In this document: positions 10,733 to 23,800 of the stretch, piece after piece
Position numbering within the stretch: the stretch's first letter is position 1
Layout: every line of letters begins with the position of its first letter
NCBI RefSeq assembly: GCF_035046505.1
Contig: NC_089822.1
Location: 263,635,024 to 263,699,023, forward strand
Origin: Tiliqua scincoides
Taxonomy: Eukaryota > Chordata > Lepidosauria > Squamata > Scincidae
Reading direction: 5' to 3'
Length of the DNA stretch: 64,000 nucleotides
The notes under the pieces: model-generated
Told to the model about the DNA's origin: nothing
What the model saw: the letters and a program-made list of their open reading frames with translations, nothing else
Databases searched by the model: none
Made by a program: the position numbers and the translations under genes

Positions 10733-11052
10733 AGCTCTGCTCCAAAGAGAAACTAGGGCTGAGCTTCCGGAGAAGCTGTTTTAGGCAAACACTTCTGCTC
10801 TCAAATCCCTGATCTGCCCACAAGGAGAGAGAAGGAAATGACCCAACTTCTGCCTTCTTGCTGGTCTTATTGTCCTTCCAAAAGGGATGATTCAGGGGGA
10901 ATGAGATTTACATGGCAACAAAAGAGCTGCCACTGTAAGAGGCTCCCAGCAATTCAAGACCATTGCCTGGAGGTATTCTGGAGCTGAAAGGGGCAGTTCC
11001 TCCTGAGACACTAACAGTGGAACCTGCAGGTGTTTCCTGTGCCTCTCTTTAG

Positions 11053-11170
11053 ACTTCTAGTGAGCCCTTTTGAGACAGGAAAGTGCATTTTCCTGTCTTC
11101 CTATGTAAACTGCTTTGTGGTCTTTTTGCTTCCTGTTGATGAAAAGTGGTATATAAATATTCTTTATTAT
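11053..11170 (+). repeat. SINE tail fragment
   Basis: GTGAGCCCTTTTGAGACAGG to GTATATAAATATTCTTTATT, as in the tail of 3820-4082. Confidence 0.4.
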
Positions 11171-11762
11171 CTCTAGGACCTTCCACAAAATTAACTGTTT
11201 ATTATTAGTAGCATTGTGTACTTTGTGATCAGTGTAGACTTTACAACTCAAAAAAGTTAGGCTCCTGCCCTTAGGAGCTTGCAATCAAAATTTGGGGGAT
11301 GGGGGGCAGCTGGGCAATGGAGACAACATGAGCCTTTTACAGCTCTGCAGATTTCCTTTCACTTGGGTGATAAGAGACAGAGGGGTTAATTCTCAGGTTT
11401 CATAGTGCAGAGAGGTTTTGAACTAAACCAGCAACAGTTTCCCCATCTCAAGGGCAGGAAGTTTGTGGCAAGCTGCCTTTCTCTCCAGTGGGGAGACAGC
11501 ACTTTTTTTTTTTCCAACTCCTCCTCCTGTTGGTCTCTACTGTCCACACTTCTTCACACTTTCTCCCTCCAGCCCCAGTCCCTGAACTCACCTTTCCTGC
11601 TGCCATTCAAAAATAAAATCCCCTCCCAGGGAAGAGGAAGGCTTCCTCATTGACATCCCCACCCTCCTTCTCAAATTTCTCCAGTGCTCTAGAAGTCACC
11701 ATTTAACCCTTTCAAGCCTCCTAAAAACATACCTGTAAAGCCACCTGGTTTCCTTGTCTACC
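11171..11762. other. Unassigned sequence 5' of gene A
   Basis: Where B, C and D carry a GC-rich first exon, gene A has unrelated sequence. A GTGAGT after AAAG (exon end would be 11592, minus strand) could be a replacement first-exon donor, but nothing else supports it. Confidence 0.25.
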
Positions 11763-12095
11763 AACATAAGAACATAAGAACAGCCCCACTGGATCAGGCC
11801 ATAGGCCCATCTAGTCCAGCTTCCTGTATCTCACAGCGGCCCACCAAATGCCCCAGGGATCACACCAGATAACAAGAGACCTCATTCTGGTGCCCTCCCT
11901 TGCAGCTGACATTCTGACATAGCCCATTTCTAAAATCAGGAGGTTGCGCATACACATCATGGCTTGTACCCCATAATGGATTTTTCCTCCAGAAACTTGT
12001 CCAATCCCCTTTTAAAGGCATCTAGGCTAGACGCCATCACCACATCCTGTGGCAAGGAGTTCCACAGACCGACCACATGCTGAGTAAATGTCCCT
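11763..12095 (-). mobile_element. CR1 LINE 3' fragment
   Basis: Reversed CR1 3' end (CATAAGAACATAAGAACAG to the C-terminal codons FLEEKSIMGYKP). 5' truncated. Confidence 0.8.
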
Positions 12096-12467
12096 CCCTC
12101 TTGAAATGAGTAGTACTCATGAGTAGTACTCATTTCAGGCAAGTCTTTCAGTGAATTCCACTCTCAGTAGGGGAGAATGCCTTACAACAACCCTGCAATG
12201 TAGTCCACTGAAGATGTAGAGAGCAGGGGAGCTCTGTCAGCAATTTCTTTGGGATCCCCACCCTTATCTCACTAATGCCAACTGAGGAGGAGGCACTAGA
12301 GTGACTTTGGATAACCTTTTATGTGCAGGCTCCTGATGCTCTTGCCATAAGGAACGAAGTAATTATGTGAGGTTGTGACCCTCGGCCATTCTTGGCTTCA
12401 GCTCATTTCTTTGAACCAGACCCTATGTGTGGAGCTTAGACCCTATGTCTGCAGCTAACTTTGAGAT

Positions 12468-12785
12468 GCATAAAATTACGCAGAGGATAAAGTAGATATA
12501 GAGGGATGCTCTTTTCTCTCTCACACAACATCAGAACCAGGGGACAGCCACTAAAATTGAGTGTTGGGAGAGTTAGAACAGACAAGAGAAAATATTTCTT
12601 TACTCAGCGTGTGTGGTCGGTGTGTGGAACTCCTTGCCACAGGATGTGGTGACGGCATCTGGCCTGTTCAGACAAAAGAAAATATTTCTTCACCCAGTAT
12701 GTAATTAGTTTGTGGAATTCCTTGCCACAATGAGATCGGACAAATTTCTAGAAGAAAAATCCATCACAGTTTACAAACTATGATG
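12468..12785 (+). mobile_element. CR1 LINE fragment, internally repeated
   Basis: Matches the CR1 C-terminal coding part, with a repeated piece around GAAAATATTTCTTTACTCAG. Broken in several places. Confidence 0.65.
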
Positions 12786-13572
12786 GACAGAACCACAGGT
12801 GCAGAAATTTTCTGAGTGTCCTCCTTTGGCTCATGGGCCCAAGTACAATTTACCCCCTGCACCATCCTGAAATGGACTCCTGAAGGAGTTGTCCCCCCAC
12901 CCTCTTGCCCTGTGTGTCAGTGTTACCCCCCTATGAACAACAGCCCAGTCCTATCCCCCCACCACCACCAATGACGATGCAGCTGCACTGACGGAGCATG
13001 TGCTTTATCCACTGCTGGGGGACTTTGACTGGAAGGTCAACCAGAGAAAGCAAAAGTCTTATCTTTTAAATCTTTTGTCAAGGTAAGTTAAAAAAAACAA
13101 AACCTTTTTTCATTTATGTCTGGGTAGTCCTCCTGGCTGCCTTATGGGTCTCCTCAAACCTATGGGCTATGTGGCTGGCACACATCCAAAGAAAGGGAAC
13201 ATGTCAGGATGAAAAATGGGGGATAGGATATGCTTCTGCTGCCAAGATCCGCCCTGGATCAGGGTCTTATGCTGCCTAAACACAAGCTGTAACTACACAG
13301 CTCCTCACAAGACACAATTAATAGTAGGACATGTTTGCACCCTGACTTTCCAGTAAGTCTCACTGGACAGAGTGGGACATATTTTCTTTGAGAACCATAT
13401 ATGATAATTGGGCAGTAGCTGTATTTCTTTGTTTATTTAATCAACCAAAGTATCTTGTGGCACCTTAAATGAACTTCAGTTTTCTTGGTTCTGAACCCAG
13501 GACTTCCTGGTGCCATATGCCAAATGCTGCCCCACTTTACATGTTGATGCTCCAGCCTGTATTCCTGTAATC
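12786..13572. other. No recognised feature
   Basis: No open coding segment, RNA gene or recognised repeat. Lies between genes A and B. Confidence 0.4.
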
Positions 13573-13935
13573 CAGTGGGTCTCACACATTGAGCTCCGGG
13601 ACCCACTTTTTAGAATGAGAATCTGTCAGGACTCGCCGGAAGTGATGTCATGACCAGAAGTGACATCATCAAGCAGGAACATTTGCAACAATCCTAGGCT
13701 GCAAATCCTACCCACACATACCAGGAGTAAGTCCCATTTACTATCGTTGTTAAAAGAATAAACAGAGTAGCTTGCTAAAAGCACAGGTCTGTCACATTTC
13801 CCCAAATGCAGTCACATCCCAGGGGAGCATCAAGTCTAATATATTAAAAATAAAATATTGAAATGAATGGGGACCCACCTGAAATTGGCTCATGACCCAC
13901 CTAGTGGGTCCCGATCCACAATTTGAGAAACACTG
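13573..13935 (+). repeat. hAT-like non-autonomous element
   Basis: Starts CAGTGGGTCTCACACATTG and ends TTTGAGAAACACTG. The flanks CTGTAATC and CTCTACTC agree at 6 of 8 positions, fitting a decayed 8-bp target duplication. Confidence 0.55.
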
Positions 13936-14392
13936 CTCTACTCTACGCTGCAGGGAATAAAGTAGTGGTACAAGGAGGCCCCACTCCGTTCCCTGTCAAT
14001 CCTGCCATTGCAGCAGCCCTGCAGCCAACCAGACACCACTTCCTGAGGGACAGGGGCAGGATGTGGCAGCCTCCCCTGTTGGGTGGTGCAGTGTTGAGTC
14101 ATGAGCAAGCATTCTGAGCCAGTCCTGCCAGGGCACTCCTGATGTGGTGCCATGGCGCACAGTTTGGGAATCATTGCACCACCTCTCCTCTCCACTTCTG
14201 CTTCATCCCAATCTTCCTTTTCCAGACAGTGAGAGGAGAAGGCACAGGGGAGTGCAGTTGGAAATCCCTGCCATGCTGTTTCTGAGGCAGTTGCCTCACC
14301 TGACCTCATGGCTGTGCCAGCCTAAAAGATGCATCTGAGGACATGCTCTCTATTGCACAAAAATGTATATCACAAGATATATATTCATCTTC

Positions 14393-14808
14393 AGGATTGT
14401 GTTGTTTGGAACTTTGTCCTGCCAGGTGATGCCGAGGATGCGTCGGAGGCAGCGCATGTGGAAAGCGTTCAGTTTCCTCTCCTGTTGTGAGCGAAGAGTC
14501 CATGACTCGCTGCAGTACAGAAGTGTACTCAGGATACAAGCTCTGTAGACCTGGATCTTGGTATGTTCCATCAGCTTCTTGTTGGACCAGACTCTCTTTG
14601 TGAGTCTGGGAAACATGGTAGCTGTTTTACCGATGCGCTTGTTTAACTCGGTATCGAGAGAAAGATTGTCGGAGATCGTTGAGCCAAGGTACACAAAGTC
14701 ATGGATAACCTCCAGTTCGTGCACAGAGATTGTATGGATTATACACATATGAATCTCTGGTATCTCTGTGGTCTTAATGACTAAGCATTGTTTAGTTAAT
14801 GCCAGATG
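14393..14808 (-). mobile_element. LINE fragment (R4/Dong-like), thumb region
   Basis: Encodes FVYLGSTISDNLSLDTELNK, MEHTKIQVYRACILSTLLY and LNAFHMRCLRRILGITWQD. This is the part just N-terminal to the fragments at 5911, 21642 and 48799. Truncated at both ends. Confidence 0.6.
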
Positions 14809-14815
14809 CAAGGGA

Positions 14816-14935
14816 GGGCACCAGGATGCAGGTCTCTTGTTGTGCTCCCTGTGGCATTTGGTGGGCCACTGTGAGATACTGGAAGCTGGACTAGATGGGC
14901 CTATGGTCTGATCCAGCAGGGCTGTTCTTATGTTT
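14816..14935 (+). mobile_element. CR1 LINE 3' tip
   Basis: Non-coding CR1 tail (GGGAGGGCACCAGGATGCAG to GGCTGTTCTTATGTTT). Confidence 0.75.
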
Positions 14936-15339
14936 ATTATACTCTGGTAGATCTGTTAGCATTTTTCCTAATCTTTCTTCATTCAGAGCTCATCTTTCCA
15001 GTTGAGATAACCTAGCCCATTCCAGACTTTTGTTTGCTTTAAAGGTTCAAAAACACAAATTCTAGCAAATAGACCTATTCATGCATTGCTACCTTAGGTA
15101 TATTTCTTTCCTGCCTGGCATAGGTTGCAATAAATTGTTGCAAGCACCAGTGAGGTTTGGCCTTTTGCATCTTCTCTGCCTACAGAATTTGAAGGGGTGG
15201 TCACAGGAATTTGGGCCTGGGAATTTAGCCTCTTGACTTGTTTTTTAACATGGCATTTCATGGGTGCACCTAAGTTTACTAAGCATAAACTTCTGATGAA
15301 AACTTCCCACAGTTGAGACACTTAGGGCACAATCCTAAG

Positions 15340-15425
15340 TAGACCTTAAGTAGACCTAAGTAGACTTACTTCTAAGTCCTATTTTGTTTAATGGGGCTTA
15401 CTCTTAGGAAAGTGTGGTTAGGATT
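15340..15425 (+). repeat. Squamate short repeat, single copy
   Basis: Same family as the tandem array at 1430-1930. Confidence 0.45.
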
Positions 15426-15548
15426 GCAGCCTTCCAGTCCAGTTTAAAGGGGTGCACTTTTCCCCTTCTCCAGGGATCAGCACATTCCTTCTCATTTGCA
15501 GTGGCCATTCCTGTTGAGTCAAATCCGTGTATAACAAGGTTGGACCTG

Positions 15549-15793
15549 TATTTTCTTTTGTCTGTCTTAACTCTCCCAGCACTCAATTTTAGAGGATGTT
15601 CCCTGGTTCTAGTGTTGTTCAAGAGGGGAAAGAACATCCTCCTATCCATCCCCTGAATAATTTTGTATGTCCCCAAGGCACCTTTTTTCTGAAATGAATA
15701 GTACCAAATGCTGTAGCCTTTCCTCATAAGGGAGGTGCCCCAGCCCAGTAATCATTTTGGTCACTCTCTTCTGCAGATTTTCCAGTTCCAAAT
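15549..15793 (-). mobile_element. CR1 LINE fragment
   Basis: Reverse-strand CR1 C-terminal coding part (TYKIIQGMD, CR1-like). Truncated. Confidence 0.7.
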
Positions 15794-16014
15794 TTCAGCT
15801 GCATCTTTTCCCCCCACTGGGGGGGGGGGGGGCTTCACTGCACATGTCTTCAACTGTGTTCAAAAAGAAGTCCTGCCTTAAGCCATAAACAGCACCCTCC
15901 TTTGGTCCTAAAACCCCCTGTGGATGACATTCTGCAGATGTACAAGTGTTGCCCAAAATTACATTAAAAATGACTTAATATGCACAAATTGTGTAAATTT
16001 GCACAAATTGATTT

Positions 16015-16325
16015 TTGGTGTGTTGCCAAAGGGTGATGCAAAGTTCAGATAACTAATTGCCTCAAGCCCTATGGCAAAACTGCAAAGCAGATATTGTAGC
16101 GGCTAATTACCCTGCAAAGAGCTCAGCTGCTGCAGCTTGCAAGCAAGTATATATATACATTTAAGGAGATAAATGTTTGAGGGTTTTATGGCTATGGTTA
16201 CTTATAAATAAAATATATCTTTCTAGATCTCCTTTTTAAAAGCCTTATAAAGCTAGGTAGGTCCCGACAGAATGTCATTTTAAAACGTGGGTCCCGGTGC
16301 AAAAAAGTTCGGGAACCACCGTCCT
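16015..16325. repeat. hAT-like non-autonomous element, partial
   Basis: Matches 45562-45963 (CCCTGCAAAGAGCTC, GGTCCCGACAGAATGTCATT) and ends GTTCGGGAACCACCG. Left end missing. Confidence 0.45.
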
Positions 16326-18690
16326 AAGACATACGCTTTTTTATTACTGTAAATATCAATGTAAATACTATACTGTATTTATGCACACAACTCCAGGATG
16401 CGCCACACAGCTCTAGAAAGGTAAATTGCTGAACAATAAGTTAACATAACTAACTTACAGAACTTGCATGAATGGCTTTTTCTGTTTTTATTATAGTACA
16501 GTATTTCTCAAGACAGCTCCATTAAGGTTCATTTATTTATACAGTACAGCTCAATTAAGGCACAATTTTGGATGGGAAGAGAAAATTGCTGTACTGCAAT
16601 TAATGTATGAGAAACAAAGATCTCAATTAGAGCTGCACGAAGTGTCATTCAACAAGCTTTCTGAAAACTGCTTTTCCTAGAGAAAAAGTCACTCTACTGT
16701 CACTGCTTTTCACAGTGGCTACTCCGAGAACTCTGGAAAGCTCACAATGAACTGCAGCCTTACAAGTGTGTCTTGCCACTGATCGCAGGGTCTTGCCACT
16801 GAACATGGAGGTTCCGTTCCTCCAATGCAAGCGCTTCTGAGGAGGCTCAGTGAAACTGATGTCAGGGTCTGTGGCAGTGGAGGGCTGAAGATCTTCACGC
16901 GCTGTAGGTCCAGGCTTCACAACTGCAGGTTGAACTTTAGTCAGAAATATTGTTATAGGAAGCAGCTTCTTGCTTTTCTTTGTGTCATCAGACAAATGCA
17001 TGGATGTAGGCATGTTAGGTCTCAGGTGACACTGAGGGCTCATTCCATTGCAGGGTCATATTCATTTTCTTTAACACTTGCGCCTGCTGAGAAACTGCCA
17101 CAGATTTTCCAGGTGTCCAAACCGATGGTTCGGCTTTCTCCAACGATCTTGCATCATCGTCCTCACCATCTGGTAGAGGAGCAAAAGCACTGCAAGCTCC
17201 TAGTTCGTACGGGTTGTGCTGTGCTCTTCTGTGTTCCTCAGCATCTTTCTCGACCATGTTAGAGAACCCTTCCTCACCAACATCCAAGATAGCCCTGACC
17301 TCATAATGCCCCCCTAACCTGCCTGGACTGTCTCAGGCTTTAGGGCAGGGATGTCCAAACTTTTTGACAGGAGGGCCACATCATCTCTCTGAAACTGTGT
17401 TGGGGGCCGAATTAATTTACATTTCAAATTTGAATAAATTTACATAAATGAATATATTAGAGATGGAACTTGTATGAATGATTGAAGGCCTTGCAACAGC
17501 TCAAGGCCTATAAACGTTCTTGCACAAAGCAAGGCCAGCCTTTCCTTCACTGCCACTGCTGAATCACAGATGTGAAACACCAAGCAGTGGAGGAACCCTT
17601 GTCCCACAGCTCATGCGAGAGGTCAAACAGCCATCTTCACACTGAAAGCAATTGTGTCGGGCCAGCACAGGCCGGACTGTGAGTCCCTGAGGGCCGCAAG
17701 TGGCCCCCGGGCTGGGGTTTGGGCACCCCTGCTTTAGGGCATCAACAACCTCTGCAGTGAGCAAAATGGCACCTGCAATTGTGAAGCTCTTCCAGAAATC
17801 CCCGGTGCTGCAGACAGGATTAGCATCCAGGGCAGTACCGCTGAAGGACACGCAAATATAAGTTGCTTTAATGCACTTAACGACACCTTGATCCAGTGGC
17901 TGCACCAGTGAAGTTGTGTTAAGAGGCAAGAATATCACTTCCACATTCTTGTTTGGAAAGCAGAGCCCACCCCATCACAGTTCAAATCTTGCTCAGGAAG
18001 GCAGCCTCTCTCTTCTTTGGCTTTCCTGAACTCTTCTGGAAGCTCTTGGTGTTGCCAGGGCATCAGCCAATGCCGATACCCCTGTGAGCGTCAGGTTCTT
18101 GAGGTTATAGCGCTTCACATAGCTGGCCAGCCACCCCTTACTTGCCTTGAACTGCTTCCTTTCACTCTTCTCAACCCCCTCACAGTACTGCTCATACAGG
18201 CAGAGCGCCTTCTCGCGCAGAATTGCGCCATCCACAGGGATGAACTCCTGGTTCATGTCCTCCAGCCACGCACGCAAGGCTTTCTCAGTCTTCACAAGCA
18301 CTTTGTCCCGTACCAGAGATACCCGCTTGGCAGTCGTGGGGTCGGTTCTCACATTGGCACGGATTTCGGCTTCCTTTTGCTTGATTGCGCGGATGCTGGA
18401 CTCGTTCTTCCCAATCTTGCGCCCCACCGCAGAAGCCGTCATGCCACTTTTCAGGAGATCCAAGATTTCTATTTTCTTGCTCAGGGACAGCACTTTACGC
18501 GTCCTCTTGGCCTTCGAGGGACCGCCCTTAGCCCTGATTGCCTTTCTCAAAGCCATTACTTCAGCATGTGCGCTGCCTGTGTGAGATTGCAGGAGACATT
18601 GACAAGATAAGCGACAGATCAGTGAAAGGGGGGAGCTGCAAATTGGTGGGTTACTGAACTGTCTGCTGCGGAACACTAATTACTGTTTGG
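16326..18690 (-). mobile_element. Tigger-type DNA transposon in gene B
   Basis: The N-terminal frame (M at 18556) carries a CENP-B psq-type HTH (LSLSKKIEILDLLKSG, SAVGRKIGKNESSIR) and a CENP-B second HTH (LREKALCLYEQY, FKASKGWLASYVKRYNL). A piece of the DDE domain with FLPLNTTSLVQPLDQGVVK follows at 17740-17944; the region of the first two acidic residues is missing. C-terminal remains reach 16645. A hAT element has inserted at 17346. The right border may extend to 19066, where a TA and the break with the zinc-finger exon are found. Terminal repeats not resolved. Confidence 0.7.
17346..17731 (+). repeat. hAT-like element with perfect 8-bp TSD
   Basis: Starts CAGGGATGTCCAAACTTTTT and ends GGTTTGGGCACCCCTG. 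CTTTAGGG occurs at 17338-17345 and again at 17732-17739, an exact 8-bp target duplication. It is inside the Tigger element, so it is younger. A related partial copy is at 38849-39067. Confidence 0.85.
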
Positions 18691-19327
18691 GGAAGTTCAT
18701 CTGAGCCAGCATGACTTGGGGAGGGGGGTGAGAAATGCAGACTTTGAGGCTGCAAACGCACAAGGAACTGCTGTATGTGAATGTTTTTGTTCAGAACAGT
18801 GCTTTTTAACACCAAAAAAAAAAAAACATTTCTGGGGACATGCATTGGGGCTTCAGTGCTGCAATTTTGATGGCAACTTTGTGGCTTTGGGGTCTGCATC
18901 AGAGACCGGGCAAGGTGCCTGATGTGAGTGAGCCATTTCTGATGGCTCTGGGGGCAGTTTCTGCACCTGCACGATGTGCAGACATCTTTGTGGGACTGCA
19001 CCTCAGGGAGTGCAACTCGTGCCCAAGGCAAAGGAGGTGCCTGGGACAAGGTATATGAATGATCTGTATCCACTGGGCTGGTATTGCTGCAGGCAGCTCC
19101 AAGATCTTTGGTGAGCTCAGCAGATTCCTTGTAGCCCATACAGGGCTCTGTTCCCTGCCTTCTCTTGGACTCATACCTTTCCTTCTGAATCTCACCTGGC
19201 TCCAGCACTCTTGGGTTTTCTTGGGTTTTCTCTTGGGTTTTCCCTCGTCCTCTCCTGGGCGTTTGCACTGGCTCATTTCCTCCAACCTGTGAATTCTTCA
19301 CCTTGAAATGAGTTTCCTTCCCATCCT
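18651..19327 (-). CDS. Gene B last exon, fingers replaced
   Basis: Acceptor GTCTCTTCAG is good. The family linker (EDGKETHFKVKN, TPRRGRGKTQEK, MGYKESAELT) runs to about 19067; upstream of that the sequence no longer matches C or D and gives a novel tail with no C2H2 motif, stopping at 18651. A TA lies at the break (19067-19068), as expected for a Tc1/mariner-type insertion. The frame overlaps the start of a CENP-B-like reading frame by 26 nt. Confidence 0.6.
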
Positions 19328-20797
19328 CTGAAGAGACAGAGAGATGAGTTTTGTCTATGTTACAATGACCTCTTTTCAAGCTTCCTGCAACATCCTATCT
19401 TTCTCTTTCTGCCCATCTCCCTTTCCAGCCACCTGAATATACCCCTAAATCTCATTCCTATTGAAAAAGACAAATACGAACACTCTTTGCTAAAATATGT
19501 AACCAAATTTCTCCAGCAAGGAAACACTAATTCTGCTTCTGGACTTAGGGAATCCTGGTGCTTACACAACTCAAGAAAGGTGGCTATTTTGCATCACAGA
19601 TTTTACTTCTGGTCCTCAGCAGGAGGAAGAATGATGCAAAACAATGACAATTTGACCATGGACCATTGTAATTCTTATTTAGCCCTGCCCTGTCCATACC
19701 CACCAGGCTACCAAGAGGACATCAGGCCATGCAGCTCCTGTGTTCACTTGTCAATGACCAACAGGGACCTGCTTTTTTAAAGTTTATTTTATTGCAGTGC
19801 ACTGAAAACGGAATTTGAGGCACTTCATAAATAAATTTGTTTAAAGGATACATTTAACTCTGCAATTTAATGGTCGTTATTGTGCTACAGATAAAAATAT
19901 AAAGCAAGCCTAGCAGTAAATTCTTCAAAGTTTCCACGTGTGCACAGAAAGAAGTGGCTCTTGGCTTTTTCAACCCAACTGAAATCTGTCCCTGCCAGCT
20001 CTAAGGAAATCTGTGCAATGTCCTTCTGGGAAAGAAGAAACACAGGTGGGAGTGTCTTCCTGAAGGAACCCAGGTATTGTCACATGTTGCAAGGAGCAAA
20101 AAAAAATTCTTCTCAAACTCCTTACCCCCAGACTCCTGGCCTGGGGGTCTCTGACTTTCCATAGGATCCAGGAGGAAAGCCTCTTCCTTTTTCATGGGAT
20201 GGATCCAAAGATCCCTCTTGAGGACAGGAAAAATTTCCCATGCATTTCAATGCAAAAAGCATTCACGTATCCTTACCTTTATGCTTTAAATTCTTTTTTT
20301 CTACTTCAAAGTAAACTAATAAAATGTACATAAAAAGAGCTAAATTGGACAGATTGGAATGATACACACTTATGCCTCATGAGATTGTGAACTGATAGTG
20401 AGTCAATTTCTCCTGAAAAAAATATTTTTTTCATGGGAAACAAGCTTCAACCCAATGCTTCTTCCCCCTAAAAATTTTGTATGATTACGTCAGTTCTTTC
20501 TCCTGCTTTAGGGAGCCCCCATATCTTTGACCAACCAGCATTCTCATCTCAGTCCTACTTGCACAATTAACAATCAACATATCTTAAATCACTACTGAAA
20601 GGGGCAAAGGCTGCCATGCTTAAAAATCATGGAAGAGGAGGAGGAAGGTGGGGTGTGGATGAGGGGAGAAAGGGCAGAAAAAAGGAAGGAGGAAGGATCA
20701 GCAGAAGAAAAAGTGTATCACAGCACCCTAGTAAAGGTGCTGGAGCCTACAATCCCCTTGGCTGCAGTTCCATTCATTTCTCCATCACTTGGTGGAT

Positions 20798-20847
<50 letters not shown>

Positions 20848-23800
20848 CATAAGCATCTGTTCAGTTGAAGAGCAAATTCTAAATGGAAGAACTAGACGGG
20901 CAATATCTTTCTGGCTTTATTTATTTACTTTATTTATACCCCGCCTTTCTCCCCGAAGGGACCCAAGGTGGCTTTAGTGGAACCTAGCACAGCAGGCCCT
21001 TACCCGTGGTATCCATATTTTCATCATCCTCTTGCAAAACTTTCCAGAACGTGGTCCACTGGTTTGACTGCACCGGAGTCTGCTCTACCATGTGCAATGC
21101 TGCACCCATCTTCTCCGGGATCATCACCTGCAAAATATTCATGCTCCCGCTTCAAATTCTGTTGTACTAGGAATGGTGTTAATTCATAGCTATGAGATCA
21201 TGTCCATTTAATTCCAAAGTCCAGAAGAATTAAGACAGACTCTGCTTTCACAAATGGATCTTAGCATGCTAGATCAAGGTATGCACCGACAGGTGAGCTG
21301 GACATTGTGTGCCTGGTACTATCTGTTTTCTGTAAGTTATGTAGTCATATTGAGAAGACCAATGGCGGGCCTGTGTATTAGAACTCATAAGTAAGCAACT
21401 GTGCCTCAGTCCAGTTTGAAGGGCTCGCCAAGGCCACCAGAATGGTCCCAGGCCCTAAATGATGAACACAGGCCCCAAAAATTCCTCAAAAAGTTATTCC
21501 CACCTCTCCAAAATGGCCAGGAAAATGTATTGAGCCCTATAGAAAATGAAACTGAGCCACACATGTGTGTTTACTCACGAGTATGCCTCAGCTGTTACTG
21601 AAGGGAACACAGATCACCAGAATGGTCTCAATCCAATGATGGTGGGAAACCCTGGCCTCTGAGCGGCCCACTTGGAGGCAGGCTGTGCAGCATGGCCTTT
21701 CCCAGTTTGAAGAGACACTTGGCCAACAGACTAAGGCAAAGAGGCAAAGAAGGAAGGCCCATAGCCAGGGACACAGACCAGAGACACACTTCACTTGCTC
21801 CCGGTGTGGAAGGGATTGTCACTCCCGAATCGGCCTTTTCAGCCACACTAGACGCTGTTCCAGAACCACCATTCAGAGTGCAATACCAGAGTCTTTCGAG
21901 ACTGAAGGTTGCCAACTTAGGAGCTAAACAAATGCACCAGAAGGTGGCCTCCCCTCCCCCCCCCAAATAGTAAAAAGGATAAAACTAGGTAATTGAGCTG
22001 CTGGCAAAGTGAAAAATTTTTTTAGTCTTGTAGAGACTAAACAGAGAGTGGTTTTAAATAGTGGGTACTAGTGCTAAAAAGTTTGTAAACCACTGCATTT
22101 GAACCTAGATAACTTCTCAAGGCTTTTAAGTGGATGTGTGACAAAGATTCAACAAAGGTGGTACACTGAGGGAGGGATTCAACTCTTTCTTGCTCCAACC
22201 CCCAAACATCCAATCCTGCCAGCTGCTTATATCCCAAGCAGACCCTGAAATGAGAAAAAACTGGGAGAAAAATGGGACCAGAGGACAGAAGCTGAGGCAG
22301 GGGAAAGAGTTTGGCACGTTCTGGACCACACATCACACCTCTGGGTAAAAAGGTCCCATGGACAGATGCCTGACAGTGACCTCTGGCTGCAATTGTATGT
22401 ACACCGGGCAGCACAATGCCTTTTACCTGCTCACGCAATTACGTCTATGACCCAACCGTGGTCCTTACAGATGTTACATCAAGCAAAGCAAAAAATGACA
22501 GAGAGCCACCCATCTCTTACCTGAGGCAAACACCTCAGTAGGCCTCATAATGGGCCGTCCAGATTACTTCCAGCATAAGAACATTCACTGCCAACTGGTT
22601 CATGCATCTGTCCCAGCCCTGCATAAACCAACCTGGCCCACGTGGGAGCCAAGAGCCTTGCTCAGCTCAGCTTCAGCCATGTCCTGACCTTCTGCGGGTA
22701 GCAACGAAGCTGGACATGCGATTCCAATCCCTGTAAGGGACAGAAGGGACATTTTACAGAGAAGGACAATTGGTCCACCTGTTCATCCTTAGAGGCAACC
22801 AGAGGCAAAGCAGGGCAGATTCCAGTCCCTCAAATGTGTAGAAAAGAGGACTTGGTCAGAGAAAGCTGCCCCTACTATAATTCCCTCTGCCCCAACCACT
22901 ATCACTGTTAGGGAGTACTAGACGTGGCAAGCAGCAGCGGAGCAGAAGGGCTGTACTTGGGCAGAAGAGGGAAGTTAGAGGGATGCCTTCTCACTCTCTG
23001 CATCGCCTCTTGCAACTGCCCAAACTCCTCCTTCCACGTGGCTGCAAAAAGCACAGGACTTTTGTCTTCCCTTTACCCTCACTGTGACAGCACTTAAGGT
23101 CACATGCTAAATCCCTACCTGGCACAGCGACCTCCCCATCGACGTTCTGCTGGGTGTCTTTGAATCTCACTGTAGGTTCTTCAGGGCTCTCCCCCTGTAC
23201 CATGTCCAAAGGTTCCTCCTTTACAACCGGAGGATTCACAGCCCACTCCTGCAGTGTCTCCTGAAGCAGTGAAGAAGAATCTTGCTCTGATTCACAACAC
23301 AAAGATGAGGGACAAGAGACACATCCTGCTTCCTTAAATCCTATTCCCTTTGGTGGCATAATTGAAAAAGTGATTTCTGACAAAGAGCTCACAGTAGCTT
23401 TCTAAACACCTTGAGGCTAATTCCTGACAGTAAGGGCAGTTCAGCAATGGAACAGATTGCCAAGGAAGGTGGTGGACTCTCCCTCACTAAAGATCTTCAG
23501 GCAGAGGCTCTAAAAGCACCTGTTGGGGATGCTTTAGGAGGATTTCCTGCTACAGCCAGGGGGTTAGACTAGATGACCTATTATGCCCCTTCCAACTCTA
23601 TGATTCTATGGGTTATTTTTGGCAGATGCAGGCAAATGAGGCTATGTGCATCAAGGGTTAAACAACCTGCTACTTGGGGGCACTGCTGCCCAATCACCAT
23701 CATATCCATAGAGGCTTCAGTGGCTAGTAAAGTGAAACTTTTTTTTAAGGTGGATCCCAATGTTCAGATGTTTCTGGAAACACTCTTAACAATCAACAAA

